A DNA stretch of 64,000 bases from Streptomyces taklimakanensis (GTDB taxonomy: Bacteria > Actinomycetota > Actinomycetes > Streptomycetales > Streptomycetaceae). The translations under genes were made by a program, and so were the position numbers. The stretch spans positions 4,528,001 to 4,592,000 of the forward strand of contig NZ_WIXO01000001.1 in assembly GCF_009709575.1 (NCBI RefSeq), read 5' to 3'. Under the pieces are notes generated by a model that was not told the DNA's origin, did not search any database, and saw only the letters and a program-made list of their open reading frames with translations. Of this stretch, positions 8,529-16,905 are shown in pieces. Position 1 is the stretch's first letter. Every line of letters starts with the position of its first letter.

Positions 8529-9323
8529 TCACCGCTCCGTGGAGATCACCGCGAAGGGCACGCCCTCCCGGTCGGCGAGGCGGGCCGTCCGCCCGTACGG
8601 CGAGTCGCCCGGCGGGACCAGTACCTCCCCGCCCAGCTCGGTCGCCCGACGGGCCACAGTGTCGGTGTCCTCCACCTCGACGTACACCAGCCAGTGCGCT
8701 CCCCGGTCGCGCGGCAGGGCCGATCCGACGCCGCGTATGCCCCCGACGATCCGGCCCCGTGCCGTCACGGTGAGGTAGTCCGACTCCTCGGAACCCGCCC
8801 GCTCCCCGTCCCGTTCCGGGTGCTCGACGTCCAGGTCGAACACCGACCGGTAGAACTTCTCGACCGCCGACGTCCGGTAGGTGATCAGCTCGTTCCACAC
8901 CACGGTGCCCGGGCCGCCGTCCGCCGCCGCTCCGCCGCCCGTGTCGTCCTGCCAGATGCCGAAGGGGGCACCGGCCGGATCCGAGGCCACCGCCACGCGG
9001 CCGGTGCCCTCCGTCCCCAGCGGCCCGACCCCGACCGTCCCGCCGCACAGCCGGACCGTCTCCGCCGTCTTGTCGGCGTCGTCGGAGGCCAGGAAGGGCG
9101 ACCAGGAGGGCAGGCACCGCCGGCTTTTCGGCATCGGGCGGATGCAGGCGACATCGCGGCCGTCGAGTACGGCGCGGAAGTGCGGTCCGGTCGGTCCCTG
9201 TTCGTGCTGGTACTCCCAGCCGAAGAGGTCTCGGTAGAAGTCACGGCTCGTGGTCGGGTCGCCCGTCAACAGGCTCACCCAGCACGGGGTGCCCGGAGCA
9301 CGTCGAGTCGCTGCCTCGCTCAT
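8529..9323 (-). CDS. VOC (glyoxalase/bleomycin resistance) superfamily protein, tandem domains
   Basis: A 264-residue protein with two consecutive VOC modules: residues about 13-125 (PCWVSLLTGDPTTSRDFYRDLFGW…FGIWQDD) and about 140-262 (GTVVWNELITYRTSAVEKFYRSVF…FAVISTER). Such two-module proteins often fold as one pseudo-symmetric unit. The substrate cannot be read from sequence; members include dioxygenases, hydrolases and resistance proteins. The ATG at 9323 is used; the frame continues upstream through arginine-rich codons without family resemblance. Confidence 0.82.
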   Translation of the reverse strand: MSEAATRRAPGTPCWVSLLTGDPTTSRDFYRDLFGWEYQHEQGPTGPHFRAVLDGRDVACIRPMPKSRRCLPSWSPFLASDDADKTAETVRLCGGTVGVGPLGTEGTGRVAVASDPAGAPFGIWQDDTGGGAAADGGPGTVVWNELITYRTSAVEKFYRSVFDLDVEHPERDGERAGSEESDYLTVTARGRIVGGIRGVGSALPRDRGAHWLVYVEVEDTDTVARRATELGGEVLVPPGDSPYGRTARLADREGVPFAVISTER

Positions 9324-9579
9324 CTCTTCACTTCTCTCCTCGGGACCGTCGTCGATGCGGTCGTCCGGTGTTCTGCCGCCTACTGTCGGTGCCCATGCTC
9401 TCACTCGCCGCCTCCGTCGCCCACGGAGCCCCCGACGGGGCGGGGCGCGCACCGGAAACGGGGGAAGGTGTCCGTCATGTCACCTCGTGTCCCTTCCGGC
9501 CCGTGCGCGGACGCTGCTCGCCACGGACCGGCCCGGGGGCACGGGGGACACACGGAGTCGGTCGCGCGAGGATACGGCC

Positions 9580-10416
9580 ATGGCAGTCATCGTCACCCCT
9601 ACCCAATTGGCGCGTGAACTCACCGGTCCGTCCGTGCCGCCGACGCTGCTCGACGTCCGCTGGCGGCAGGGCGGCCCCCTCGGACGCGCCGAGTACGAGA
9701 CGGGCCACCTGCCCGGCGCCGTGTACGTCGACCTCGACACCGAACTGGCCGGGCCCGTGGGCGAGGGGACGGGCCGTCACCCGCTCCCCGATCCGGACGA
9801 GTTCGGCGCCGCGATGCGCCGGGCCGGGGTCCGCGACGGACATCCCGTGGTGGTCTACGACGGGGGCCAGGGCTGGGGCGCGGCCCGAGCCTGGTGGCTG
9901 CTGCGCTGGGCCGGTCACGAGGACGTGCGGGTGCTGGACGGCGGTCTCGCGGCGTGGGACGGTCCCCTGAGTCGCCGGACCCCGGAACCGGTCGAAGGCG
10001 ACTTCACCCCCCGCCCCGGAGCGCTCCCGGTGTTGGACGCGGACGGTGCGGCGGCCCTGGCCCGTACCGGTGTGCTGCTCGACGCCCGCGCGGCCGAGCG
10101 CTACCGCGGCGAGGTCGAGCCGATCGACAGGGTCGCCGGTCACATCCCCGGCGCGCTCTCCGCCCCGACCACCCGGAACACGACCGCGGACGGGACCTCC
10201 TTCCGGCCCGCCGCCGAACTGGCCGCGCGCTTCGCCGGACTGGGCGTCGACGCGGACACCGAGGTGGGCGTCTACTGCGGCTCGGGCGTCTCCGGAGCCC
10301 ACGAGGTGCTCGCCCTGGCGATCGCCAGCATCGACGCGGCGCTGTACGTGGGCTCCTGGTCGCAGTGGTCGGCCGATCCCTCGCGGCCGGTGGCCACCGG
10401 CCCCGAACCGGGCTGA
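9580..10416 (+). CDS. Thiosulfate/3-mercaptopyruvate sulfurtransferase (double rhodanese)
   Basis: A 278-residue protein with two rhodanese domains. The N-terminal domain (about 5-125) lacks the active-site cysteine. The C-terminal domain (about 148-270) carries the catalytic loop VYCGSGVSG, with the sulfur-carrying cysteine at about residue 231. It moves sulfane sulfur from a donor such as thiosulfate to an acceptor. The CGSGVSG loop resembles loops of both thiosulfate and mercaptopyruvate enzymes, so the donor is unsettled. The ATG at 9580 gives the family N terminus (AVIVTPTQLA). A long hairpin terminator follows. Confidence 0.88.
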   Translation: MAVIVTPTQLARELTGPSVPPTLLDVRWRQGGPLGRAEYETGHLPGAVYVDLDTELAGPVGEGTGRHPLPDPDEFGAAMRRAGVRDGHPVVVYDGGQGWGAARAWWLLRWAGHEDVRVLDGGLAAWDGPLSRRTPEPVEGDFTPRPGALPVLDADGAAALARTGVLLDARAAERYRGEVEPIDRVAGHIPGALSAPTTRNTTADGTSFRPAAELAARFAGLGVDADTEVGVYCGSGVSGAHEVLALAIASIDAALYVGSWSQWSADPSRPVATGPEPG

Positions 10417-10447
10417 GTCGTACGGAAGCGCACGGAGCCGTACGGAA

Positions 10448-10498
10448 ACATGCGACGGCCGGGGGCGGGGCCCGTCCCCGCCCCCGGCCGTCGCATGT
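10448..10498. terminator. Bidirectional hairpin terminator between sulfurtransferase and sepH genes
   Basis: Perfect 23-base arms at 10448-10470 and 10476-10498 surround a 5-base loop. The hairpin lies between two convergent genes and its right arm touches the sepH stop codon, so it can serve both strands. Confidence 0.85.
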
Positions 10499-11535
10499 CA
10501 CTCCTGCTTCTTGCGGCGCGTACCGAAGACGATCTCGTCCCAACTGGGCACCGCCGCCCGACGTCCCGGACGGACGCCGTCCGCCTCGGCCTGACGGTCG
10601 GTGTTGCCCGTGAGTCGGTCGCGGTGACCCGCCACCGAACGGGGCATGAGCACGTCCGCGTACGCCGAACCGGCGCTCGCCGCGGGTGCCGGGGGCTCCA
10701 CCGCCTCCGGCTCCTCGGACGGCTCGTCGTCGGACGGGCCGTCCGAGGACGACTGCTCCGGCACGACGAGGTCACCGCGGAAGCTGGGCACCGCCTCCAG
10801 GAGGCTGGTCAGCGAGTCCCGCTCGCCGCCCCGGTCCGACCCGGCGTCGTCGTCGGACGAGGAGGCCTCCGGGCGGTCCCGCTCCGAGCCCTCCGTCCGG
10901 TCGAAGCGGTCGCGCGGCAGCCGGGCGATGCGGGGCACGAACGGGAAGCTCGGCTCGGGCGTGTCGTCGCTCTCCCCGATCAGCGCCCGCGCCTCGTCGT
11001 CCACGGCCTGCACCAGCCGGCGCGGCGGGTCGTACGTCCAGCTCGCCGAGTGCGGCTCACCCGCCACCCGGTAGACCAGCAGCACCTCCCAGGTGCCGTC
11101 GTCCCGCCGCCAGGAGTCCCACTGCACCGTGTCCCGGTCGGCGCCGCGCAGCATCAGGCGTTCGGCCACGGCCTCGCCGAGCTGCGGGCCGGTGCTCTCG
11201 CCGGGGCGGCGCACCGGGGTCTTGCGGGCCCGCTCGGCCATGAACGCCCGCTCCGCCAGCACCGGTCCCTCGAACCGTCGCACGCGGTCCACCGGGATGC
11301 CGGCGAGTTGGGCGACCTCCTCGGCGGTGGCGCCGGCTCGTATCCGGGCCTGGATGTCGCGCGGGCGGAGGTGGCTCTCGACCTCGATCTCGATCTGTCC
11401 GAGGCGGGCCCGGTCGTTGCGGACGGCGGCACGCAGCCGCTCGTCGATGGGCAGCGTGTACTCCGTGTTGTCGGCAGCCTTGAGCACCAGCCGTGTGCCG
11501 TCGTTGCTGACGGCCACGACACGCAGTTCGGGCAT
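10498..11535 (-). CDS. sepH: Septation protein SepH (FtsZ regulator)
   Basis: A 345-residue protein. The N-terminal conserved region (about 1-170, formerly DUF3071) contains a helix-turn-helix-like segment, AEEVAQLAGIPVDRVRRFEGPVLAERAFMAE (about 70-100). The acidic, low-complexity middle ends in a short conserved C-terminal tail (SWDEIVFGTRRKKQE). In Streptomyces SepH binds FtsZ and stimulates Z-ring assembly during sporulation septation. The start ATG at 11535 matches the conserved MPELRVVAVSNDG beginning; the upstream in-frame GTG extension is not conserved-looking. Confidence 0.93.
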   Translation of the reverse strand: MPELRVVAVSNDGTRLVLKAADNTEYTLPIDERLRAAVRNDRARLGQIEIEVESHLRPRDIQARIRAGATAEEVAQLAGIPVDRVRRFEGPVLAERAFMAERARKTPVRRPGESTGPQLGEAVAERLMLRGADRDTVQWDSWRRDDGTWEVLLVYRVAGEPHSASWTYDPPRRLVQAVDDEARALIGESDDTPEPSFPFVPRIARLPRDRFDRTEGSERDRPEASSSDDDAGSDRGGERDSLTSLLEAVPSFRGDLVVPEQSSSDGPSDDEPSEEPEAVEPPAPAASAGSAYADVLMPRSVAGHRDRLTGNTDRQAEADGVRPGRRAAVPSWDEIVFGTRRKKQE

Positions 11536-12058
11536 GGGAACCTCCCGGATGGTGCCTGCCGACGTCACGTGCGTCGCTGCTCCCGTTGGACGAGTGTGGC
11601 GTGCCCGGGTGCAGCCTGCCACAACCTTGCCGGCTCGCCCGGCGTGTCGGGTCCGCACCCCGGCCCGCCACGTGGCACGGTTGCCTGTCGACCACACACG
11701 GTCACCGAATCGGTTACCGTGCGTGGTACCGGCTGACCGGAGCCAGGGTCAGGGCTCGTCACACTACTCCATTGGGGCCATGCCAGTGGATCGGCACGCC
11801 GCCCAAGTTCTCACAGGCGGCGGCGGTTGAACACCATGCGGGTCGTAAAAAGACGGTGTCGGGCGATTGGATCTTCACCCGATCCCCTGAATCGGAATCC
11901 CTACCTCGACTTCCGGGGTGCCGCGGGGGCGGAGAGGAAGATATGTGCGATCCGGCTCCATCGGGGGACGAACGGTCCTGGAGGGTGACGTTCCGCAGCC
12001 GGCCCGACCGGCTGCGTCCCCGTGCCCTCGGCACGGCCGCGCCGCCGCGCCGCCGTCC
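11536..12058. other. 523-base intergenic region, no gene seen
   Basis: This gap holds the sepH promoter side and the end of the lactone-oxidase gene. Open frames here on both strands are short, arginine/serine-rich and continue antisense into neighbouring genes, so I do not call them. No convincing terminator or repeat was seen. Confidence 0.5.
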
Positions 12059-13393
12059 TCAGTCCCCCAGCACGCGCCGCAGGTGGTCGTTGGCGAACAC
12101 CCGATCCGGGTCGAGCCGGTCGCGCAGCGCCGTGAACTCCCCGAAGCGCGGGTGGACCCCGGCGAGGTACTCCGCGTCGCGGCTGTGCAGCTTGCCCCAG
12201 TGCGGGCGCCCGTCGTACGCGACCATGATCTGCTCGACCGCCGTGAAGTACCGCTGGTACGGGGTCCCGCGGTACAGGTGCGCCGCCACGTAGACCGTGT
12301 CGCGCCCCGAGGCGGTGGAGAGCGTGATGTCGTCGGCGGGCGCGACCCGCACCTCCACCGGGAAGTTCACCCGCAGATCCGAACCGTCCACCACCGCCCG
12401 CAGGTCGCGCAGCGCCGCCACCGCGGCCGCCCGCGGCAGGGCGTACTCCATCTCCACGAAGCGGACCCGGCGCGGGGAGGTGAAGACCCTGTACGGGATG
12501 TCGGTGTAGGTGCGGGCCGACAGCGCCCGACCGGCGACCCCGGCGATGCCGGGGACGGCGGCGGGCACGGCCCGGCCCACCGAGCAGGCCGCCTGGAAGA
12601 CCCCGTTGGAGAGGAACTCGTCCGACAGCCAGCCGCCCAGGCGCGGCAGCGGGTCGAGCGGTCCCGCGCTGCGGTTGTTGCGCTTGGTGACGCAGCGGTC
12701 GGTGTGCGGGAACCAGTAGAACTCGAAGTGCTCGTTGCCGGTCGCCAGTTCCTCGAAGTCCGCCAGCACCGCGTCCAGACGCATCGGCTCCTCGCGCGCC
12801 GTCAACAGGAACAGCGGCTCGACGGCGAAGGTGACCTCGCCGACCACCCCCAGCGCCCCCAGACCGATCCGGGCGGCGGCGAAGACGTCGGGGTTCTCCT
12901 CGGCCGAGCACCGCAGCACCGACCCGTCGGCCAGGACCATCTCCAGCTCGCGGACCTGGGCCGCCAGCGAACCGGAGTCACGCCCGGTGCCGTGGGTGCC
13001 GGTGCCGATCGCGCCGGAGACGGTCTGCTCCATGATGTCGCCCATGTTGGTCAGGGACAGGCCCTCGGCGGCGAGCCCCCGGTTGAGCCGCCACAGGGGC
13101 GTCCCCGCGGCGACGGAGACCGTCCCCGCCGCGCGGTCGATCCGGCGTATGCCGGTGAGGTGGTCGGGACGTATCAGCACGCCTTCGGTGGTGGCCACCG
13201 GTGTGAACGAGTGACCGGTGCCGGCGGCCTTGACGGTCAGCCCGTCCTCGACGGCCCGGCGCACCGCCTCCGCGAGCCCCTCGGTGGTGGAGGGAGCCAC
13301 CGTCCGCAGGGGCGCGGCCGTGACGTTGCCCGCCCAGTTGCGCCACGTGGGCCCCGCAGGGCCCCACGACGGCCGGGCCGCGCGTGTGCTCAT
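12059..13393 (-). CDS. D-arabinono-1,4-lactone oxidase family FAD-binding oxidoreductase
   Basis: A 444-residue protein with an N-terminal FAD-binding 4 domain (about 25-190; TAAPLRTVAPSTTEGLAEAV and the flavin-phosphate segment SGAIGTGTHGTG) and a C-terminal ALO domain (about 200-440; final HWGKLHSRDAEYLAGVHPRF). This is the fold of sugar-lactone oxidases and related actinobacterial enzymes, which oxidise a lactone or polyol with oxygen. The exact substrate is not known. Expressed divergently from the ferrochelatase gene. Confidence 0.87.
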   Translation of the reverse strand: MSTRAARPSWGPAGPTWRNWAGNVTAAPLRTVAPSTTEGLAEAVRRAVEDGLTVKAAGTGHSFTPVATTEGVLIRPDHLTGIRRIDRAAGTVSVAAGTPLWRLNRGLAAEGLSLTNMGDIMEQTVSGAIGTGTHGTGRDSGSLAAQVRELEMVLADGSVLRCSAEENPDVFAAARIGLGALGVVGEVTFAVEPLFLLTAREEPMRLDAVLADFEELATGNEHFEFYWFPHTDRCVTKRNNRSAGPLDPLPRLGGWLSDEFLSNGVFQAACSVGRAVPAAVPGIAGVAGRALSARTYTDIPYRVFTSPRRVRFVEMEYALPRAAAVAALRDLRAVVDGSDLRVNFPVEVRVAPADDITLSTASGRDTVYVAAHLYRGTPYQRYFTAVEQIMVAYDGRPHWGKLHSRDAEYLAGVHPRFGEFTALRDRLDPDRVFANDHLRRVLGD

Positions 13394-13564
13394 CGCCGAC
13401 GTCCCTCCCCATGGCTCGCCTGCCGCGCCGCACCGCGCCCACGCGGCCCCGGCCCGGCGCGGACGGCGCCCGGCCGGTTTGGAGGGGGATCATACTCACG
13501 CCGCCGCCCGCCCGTCCGGCGGTGGGTCCGAACGGGCGGCGGGAGGGGATGGCAGGATCGGGGC

Positions 13565-14677
13565 ATGCCCGACGCAACCGACACCCGTCCCTACGACGCC
13601 CTGCTGCTGCTGTCCTTCGGAGGCCCGGAGGGGCCCGACGACGTGGTCCCGTTCCTGGAGAACGTCACCCGAGGTCGGGGGATCCCGCGGGAGAGGCTGA
13701 AGGAGGTCGGGCAGCACTACTACCTGTTCGGCGGGGTCAGCCCGATCAACGCCCAGAACCGCGAGCTGCTCGCCGCCCTGCGCGAGGACTTCGCCTCGGC
13801 CGGCCTGGACCTGCCCGTCTACTGGGGCAACCGCAACTGGGCGCCGTACCTGACCGACACCCTGCGCGAGATGGTGAACGACGGCCGCCGCCGCGTCCTG
13901 GTACTGGCCACCAGCGCCTACGCCTCCTACTCCGGCTGCCGCCAGTACCGGGAGAACCTCGCCGACGCGCTCGCCGCCCTGGAGGAGGAGGGACTCCCGC
14001 TGCCGCGCGTGGACAAGCTGCGGCACTACTTCAACCACCCCGGCTTCGTCCGGCCCATGGTCGAGGGGGTGCTGGCCGCCCTGGCCGAGCTGCCCCAGGA
14101 GGTGCGCGACGGCGCCCACCTGGCCTTCACCACCCACTCCATCCCCACCTCGGCGGCCGAGACCTCCGGACCCGCCGGCGGCGCGTACGTCGCCCAGCAC
14201 CTGGACGTGGCGCGGGTGATCGCCGACGCGGTGCGCGAGGAGACCGGGGTGGACCGCCCCTGGGAGCTGGTCTACCAGTCCCGCAGCGGCGCCCCCCACG
14301 TCCCCTGGCTGGAGCCGGACATCTGCGACCACCTGGAGGACCTCCACGGGCGGGGCGTGCCGGGCGCGGTGATGGTGCCGATCGGATTCGTCTCGGACCA
14401 CATGGAGGTCCTGTACGACCTCGACACCGAGGCGAGGGCGAAGGCGGAGGAGCTGGGTCTGCCCGTGGCGCGGTCCGCCACCGTCGGCGCGGATCCGCGT
14501 TTCGTCGCGGCCGTGCGCGACCTGGTGGTGGAGCGCGCCGCCACCGAGCGCGGCGAGCGGCCCGAGCGCTGTGCGCTGGGCGCGCTGGGCCCCAGCCACG
14601 ACGTGTGCCCGGTGGGGTGCTGCCCCGGTCGTGAACCGAGGCCCGCCGCCGCGGGCGCCGACAGCCCGTACGCCTGA
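13565..14677 (+). CDS. cpfC: Coproporphyrin III ferrochelatase
   Basis: A 370-residue ferrochelatase. Motifs include the N-terminal LLLLSFGGPEGPDDV, the catalytic-histidine segment TTHSIPTSA (about residue 195) and VPIGFVSDHMEVLYDLD (about 280). Cysteines at 336, 348, 352 and 353, with C125 or another internal cysteine, fit the [2Fe-2S] cluster of actinobacterial enzymes. Actinobacteria insert iron into coproporphyrin III, so the CpfC name is preferred to HemH. The ATG at 13565 gives the normal N terminus. Confidence 0.93.
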   Translation: MPDATDTRPYDALLLLSFGGPEGPDDVVPFLENVTRGRGIPRERLKEVGQHYYLFGGVSPINAQNRELLAALREDFASAGLDLPVYWGNRNWAPYLTDTLREMVNDGRRRVLVLATSAYASYSGCRQYRENLADALAALEEEGLPLPRVDKLRHYFNHPGFVRPMVEGVLAALAELPQEVRDGAHLAFTTHSIPTSAAETSGPAGGAYVAQHLDVARVIADAVREETGVDRPWELVYQSRSGAPHVPWLEPDICDHLEDLHGRGVPGAVMVPIGFVSDHMEVLYDLDTEARAKAEELGLPVARSATVGADPRFVAAVRDLVVERAATERGERPERCALGALGPSHDVCPVGCCPGREPRPAAAGADSPYA

Positions 14678-14773
14678 ACCGCGCCCCCACACGGCCCACA
14701 CGGGCCCACGGAGTGCGCGCGGTCCGCCACCACGCCAGGGACACCAGGAACACCAGGGACACCAGGGAGAAAC

Positions 14774-15574
14774 GTGACCGACCCGCTCAGGACCGAACTC
14801 CTCGACCTCGCGCTGGAGGCCGCCCGCCGGGCGGGTGCGCTGCTGCTCGACGGCCGCCCCGCCGATCTGGGAGTGGCCGCGACCAAGACCAGCCCCGTCG
14901 ACGTGGTCACCGAGATGGACCTCGCCTCCGAGCAGCTGATCACCGACTTCCTCTCGGAGCACCGCCCCGACGACGGTTTCCTGGGCGAGGAGGGCGCCTC
15001 GATCGAGGGCACCAGCGGAGTGCGCTGGATCGTCGACCCGATCGACGGGACCGTGAACTACCTCTACGGGCTGCCCGCCTGGGCGGTCTCCATCGCCGCC
15101 GAGTACCGGGGCGAGACCGTCGTCGGCGTCGTGGAGATCCCGCCGCGGGGCGAGACCTACCACGCGGTGTCGGGCGAGGGCGCCCGCCGCAACGGGGAGC
15201 GGGTGGCCTGCCGTCCCTCCCCGCCGCTGGAACGGGCGCTGATCGGCACCGGCTTCAACTACGTCGCCGAGCGCCGCACCGCCCAGGCGGACGTGGCGCG
15301 CGAGCTGCTGCCGCGCGTCCGTGACATCCGCCGCTCCGGATCGGCGGCCATCGACCTGTGCGACGTCGGGGGCGGCCGGCTGGACGGCTTCTACGAGCGC
15401 GGGCTGCACCCCTGGGACGTCGCGGCGGGCGACCTGGTGGCCCGGGAGGCCGGCGCGCTCACCGGCGGCCGTCCCGGGCGGGCGCCGGACGGCGACCTGA
15501 CGGTGGCCGCCTCACCGGGGGTGTTCGAGGTGCTCCAGCCCCTTCTGGAGGAGCTGGGCGCCTGGCACGACTGA
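14774..15574 (+). CDS. Inositol monophosphatase family protein
   Basis: A 266-residue Mg-dependent phosphatase. It has the metal-binding GEEGASIEG (about residue 73), the core WIVDPIDGTVNYLYG (about 85-99) and the late motif GLHPWDVAAGDLVAREAGA (about 215-233). It dephosphorylates inositol-1-phosphate or a related sugar phosphate. The GTG at 14774 follows an AGGGAGAA site; four short CACCAGGGA-like repeats precede it at 14733-14768. A hairpin follows the stop codon. Confidence 0.9.
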   Translation: MTDPLRTELLDLALEAARRAGALLLDGRPADLGVAATKTSPVDVVTEMDLASEQLITDFLSEHRPDDGFLGEEGASIEGTSGVRWIVDPIDGTVNYLYGLPAWAVSIAAEYRGETVVGVVEIPPRGETYHAVSGEGARRNGERVACRPSPPLERALIGTGFNYVAERRTAQADVARELLPRVRDIRRSGSAAIDLCDVGGGRLDGFYERGLHPWDVAAGDLVAREAGALTGGRPGRAPDGDLTVAASPGVFEVLQPLLEELGAWHD

Positions 15575-15592
15575 GACGCCGCCGTGCACGCA

Positions 15593-15631
15593 CCGGCGCC
15601 CCGAGCGGGGATTCCCCGCTCGGGGCGCCGG
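15593..15631. terminator. Hairpin terminator between inositol phosphatase and a small reverse gene
   Basis: Perfect 18-base arms at 15593-15610 and 15614-15631 lie between convergent genes, so the hairpin can serve both. Confidence 0.8.
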
Positions 15632-15649
15632 CCCGGGGCTCTCGATCGG

Positions 15650-15829
15650 TCAGGCGCCGGCGGCGCCGACCTCCACCTCCACTCCGTACTCGGCGGCCAG
15701 ACGGCGCAGGTCCTCCAGTTCGGCCTGCTCGACGTCCACCAGGAAGTCGTCGCCCGACTCGCGAGCGCGGATCAGGTCGGACTCCGTGTTCCGTATGCGC
15801 TGCAGAATGCCTGCGGTGAACGCGTCCAT
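15650..15829 (-). CDS. Small conserved hypothetical protein
   Basis: A 59-residue protein (MDAFTAGILQRIRNTESDL…) that looks helical and charged, without signal or membrane segment. I recognise it as a small protein that recurs at this position next to cutRS in Streptomyces, from memory. The ATG at 15829 is preferred over an upstream in-frame codon at 15847 because it gives a compact conserved-looking start. Function unknown. Confidence 0.65.
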   Translation of the reverse strand: MDAFTAGILQRIRNTESDLIRARESGDDFLVDVEQAELEDLRRLAAEYGVEVEVGAAGA

Positions 15830-15998
15830 GGTGCGCCCCCTCGTCATGGGTCGTTGGCACGGGGGTGTGCCGAGGGTGGGGCGATCACGGTGCGGCCCCC
15901 GAAGCGGTCGACCGACGGTCCTCCGACGCTGGGGGAGAGGGTCGTGACATGCCGTCTACAGGGCGTGATCGCGGGTGTACTGCCGTCCTCCCCATCTC

Positions 15999-16017
15999 AA
16001 ACCTCAGAGAAACCTCA
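15999..16017. promoter_or_regulatory. Tandem direct repeat AAACCTCA at 11-base pitch
   Basis: AAACCTCA occurs at 15999-16006 and again at 16010-16017. Eleven-base spacing of direct repeats is the usual layout for OmpR/PhoB-family response-regulator dimers, and the site lies about 220 bases upstream of the response regulator cutR. It is a candidate site for CutR or another member of that family. Confidence 0.45.
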
Positions 16018-16056
16018 ATCGGGACGAAAATTCGGGGAGCGACCGCGACGGGAGTC

Positions 16057-16075
16057 GTTTACGGCCCGTTTACGG
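16057..16075. promoter_or_regulatory. Tandem direct repeat GTTTACGG at 11-base pitch
   Basis: GTTTACGG occurs at 16057-16064 and 16068-16075, again with an 11-base pitch, about 155 bases before the cutR start. It is a second candidate OmpR-type binding site, possibly for autoregulation by CutR. Apart from this and the neighbouring repeat, the 399-base gap from 15830 to 16228 holds no gene. Confidence 0.5.
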
Positions 16076-16228
16076 AGGTCGCGGGCAGGATGGGGAGGGT
16101 GACGGAGGAGTGTGCCGTCCCGGTGAACCGGTACGGTCCGCCGTGAAACCGTACCGGGTCCGGTCGTCCCGACGGCCCTGACCCCGAAACCCCTGACCCC
16201 GGGCCCCGACCCCAGAGAGGACACCCCC

Positions 16229-16882
16229 GTGCGCGTACTCGTCGTCGAGGACGAGCAGCTGCTCGCCGATGCCGTGGCCACCGGGCTGCGCCGGGAGGCC
16301 ATGGCGGTCGACGTGGTCTACGACGGCGCGGCGGCCATGGAACGCGTGGGGGTCAACGACTACGACGTGGTGGTCCTCGACCGCGACCTTCCGCTGGTCC
16401 ACGGCGACGACGTGTGTCGCGGCATCGTCGAACTGGGGCTGCCCACCCGGGTGCTGATGCTCACCGCCTCGGGCGACGTCAGCGACCGCGTGGAGGGACT
16501 GGAGCTGGGCGCGGACGACTACCTGCCCAAGCCCTTCGCCTTCAGCGAACTGACCGCCCGGGTGCGGGCGCTCGGCCGCCGCACCACCGCCCCGCTGCCG
16601 CCGGTGCTGGAGCGCGCCGGGATCCGGCTGGACCCGGGCCGCCGCGAGGTCTTCCGCGACGGCAGGCAGATCCACCTGGCACCCAAGGAGTTCGCCGTGC
16701 TGGAGGTGCTCATGCGGGCGGAGGGCACGGTGGTCTCCGCCGAGCAGCTCCTGGAGAAGGCCTGGGACGAGAACACCGACCCGTTCACCAACGTCGTGCG
16801 GGTCACCGTGATGACCCTGCGCCGCAAACTCGGGGAGCCGCCGGTGATCGTCACCGTGCCCGGCTCCGGATACCGCGTCTGA
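16229..16882 (+). CDS. cutR: Response regulator CutR (OmpR/PhoB family)
   Basis: A 217-residue regulator. The receiver domain (1-115) has acidic residues VEDE, the phospho-acceptor region VVLDRDLP (D51) and the conserved PKPF lysine near 101. The C-terminal winged helix (about 128-215) ends in the typical VRVTVMTLRRKLGEPPVIVTVPGSGYRV. It starts with GTG after AGAGAGGAC and is 23 bases upstream of the sensor kinase gene, forming the cutRS operon. The name rests on the pairing and on synteny with the Streptomyces cutRS locus. Confidence 0.9.
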   Translation: MRVLVVEDEQLLADAVATGLRREAMAVDVVYDGAAAMERVGVNDYDVVVLDRDLPLVHGDDVCRGIVELGLPTRVLMLTASGDVSDRVEGLELGADDYLPKPFAFSELTARVRALGRRTTAPLPPVLERAGIRLDPGRREVFRDGRQIHLAPKEFAVLEVLMRAEGTVVSAEQLLEKAWDENTDPFTNVVRVTVMTLRRKLGEPPVIVTVPGSGYRV

Positions 16883-16905
16883 ACCCGCCGACCCGAGAGC
16901 CGTCG

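Noticed and set aside
11759..12034. 91-residue reverse frame between sepH and the lactone oxidase gene
   Set aside because: No ribosome-binding site or recognisable motif, and partly serine/arginine-biased; insufficient support.
14733..14768. Short tandem CACCAGGGA-like repeats considered as a CRISPR or regulatory array
   Set aside because: Units are 9-10 bases with no spacers and sit in a leader next to the start codon; simple sequence repetition is sufficient.
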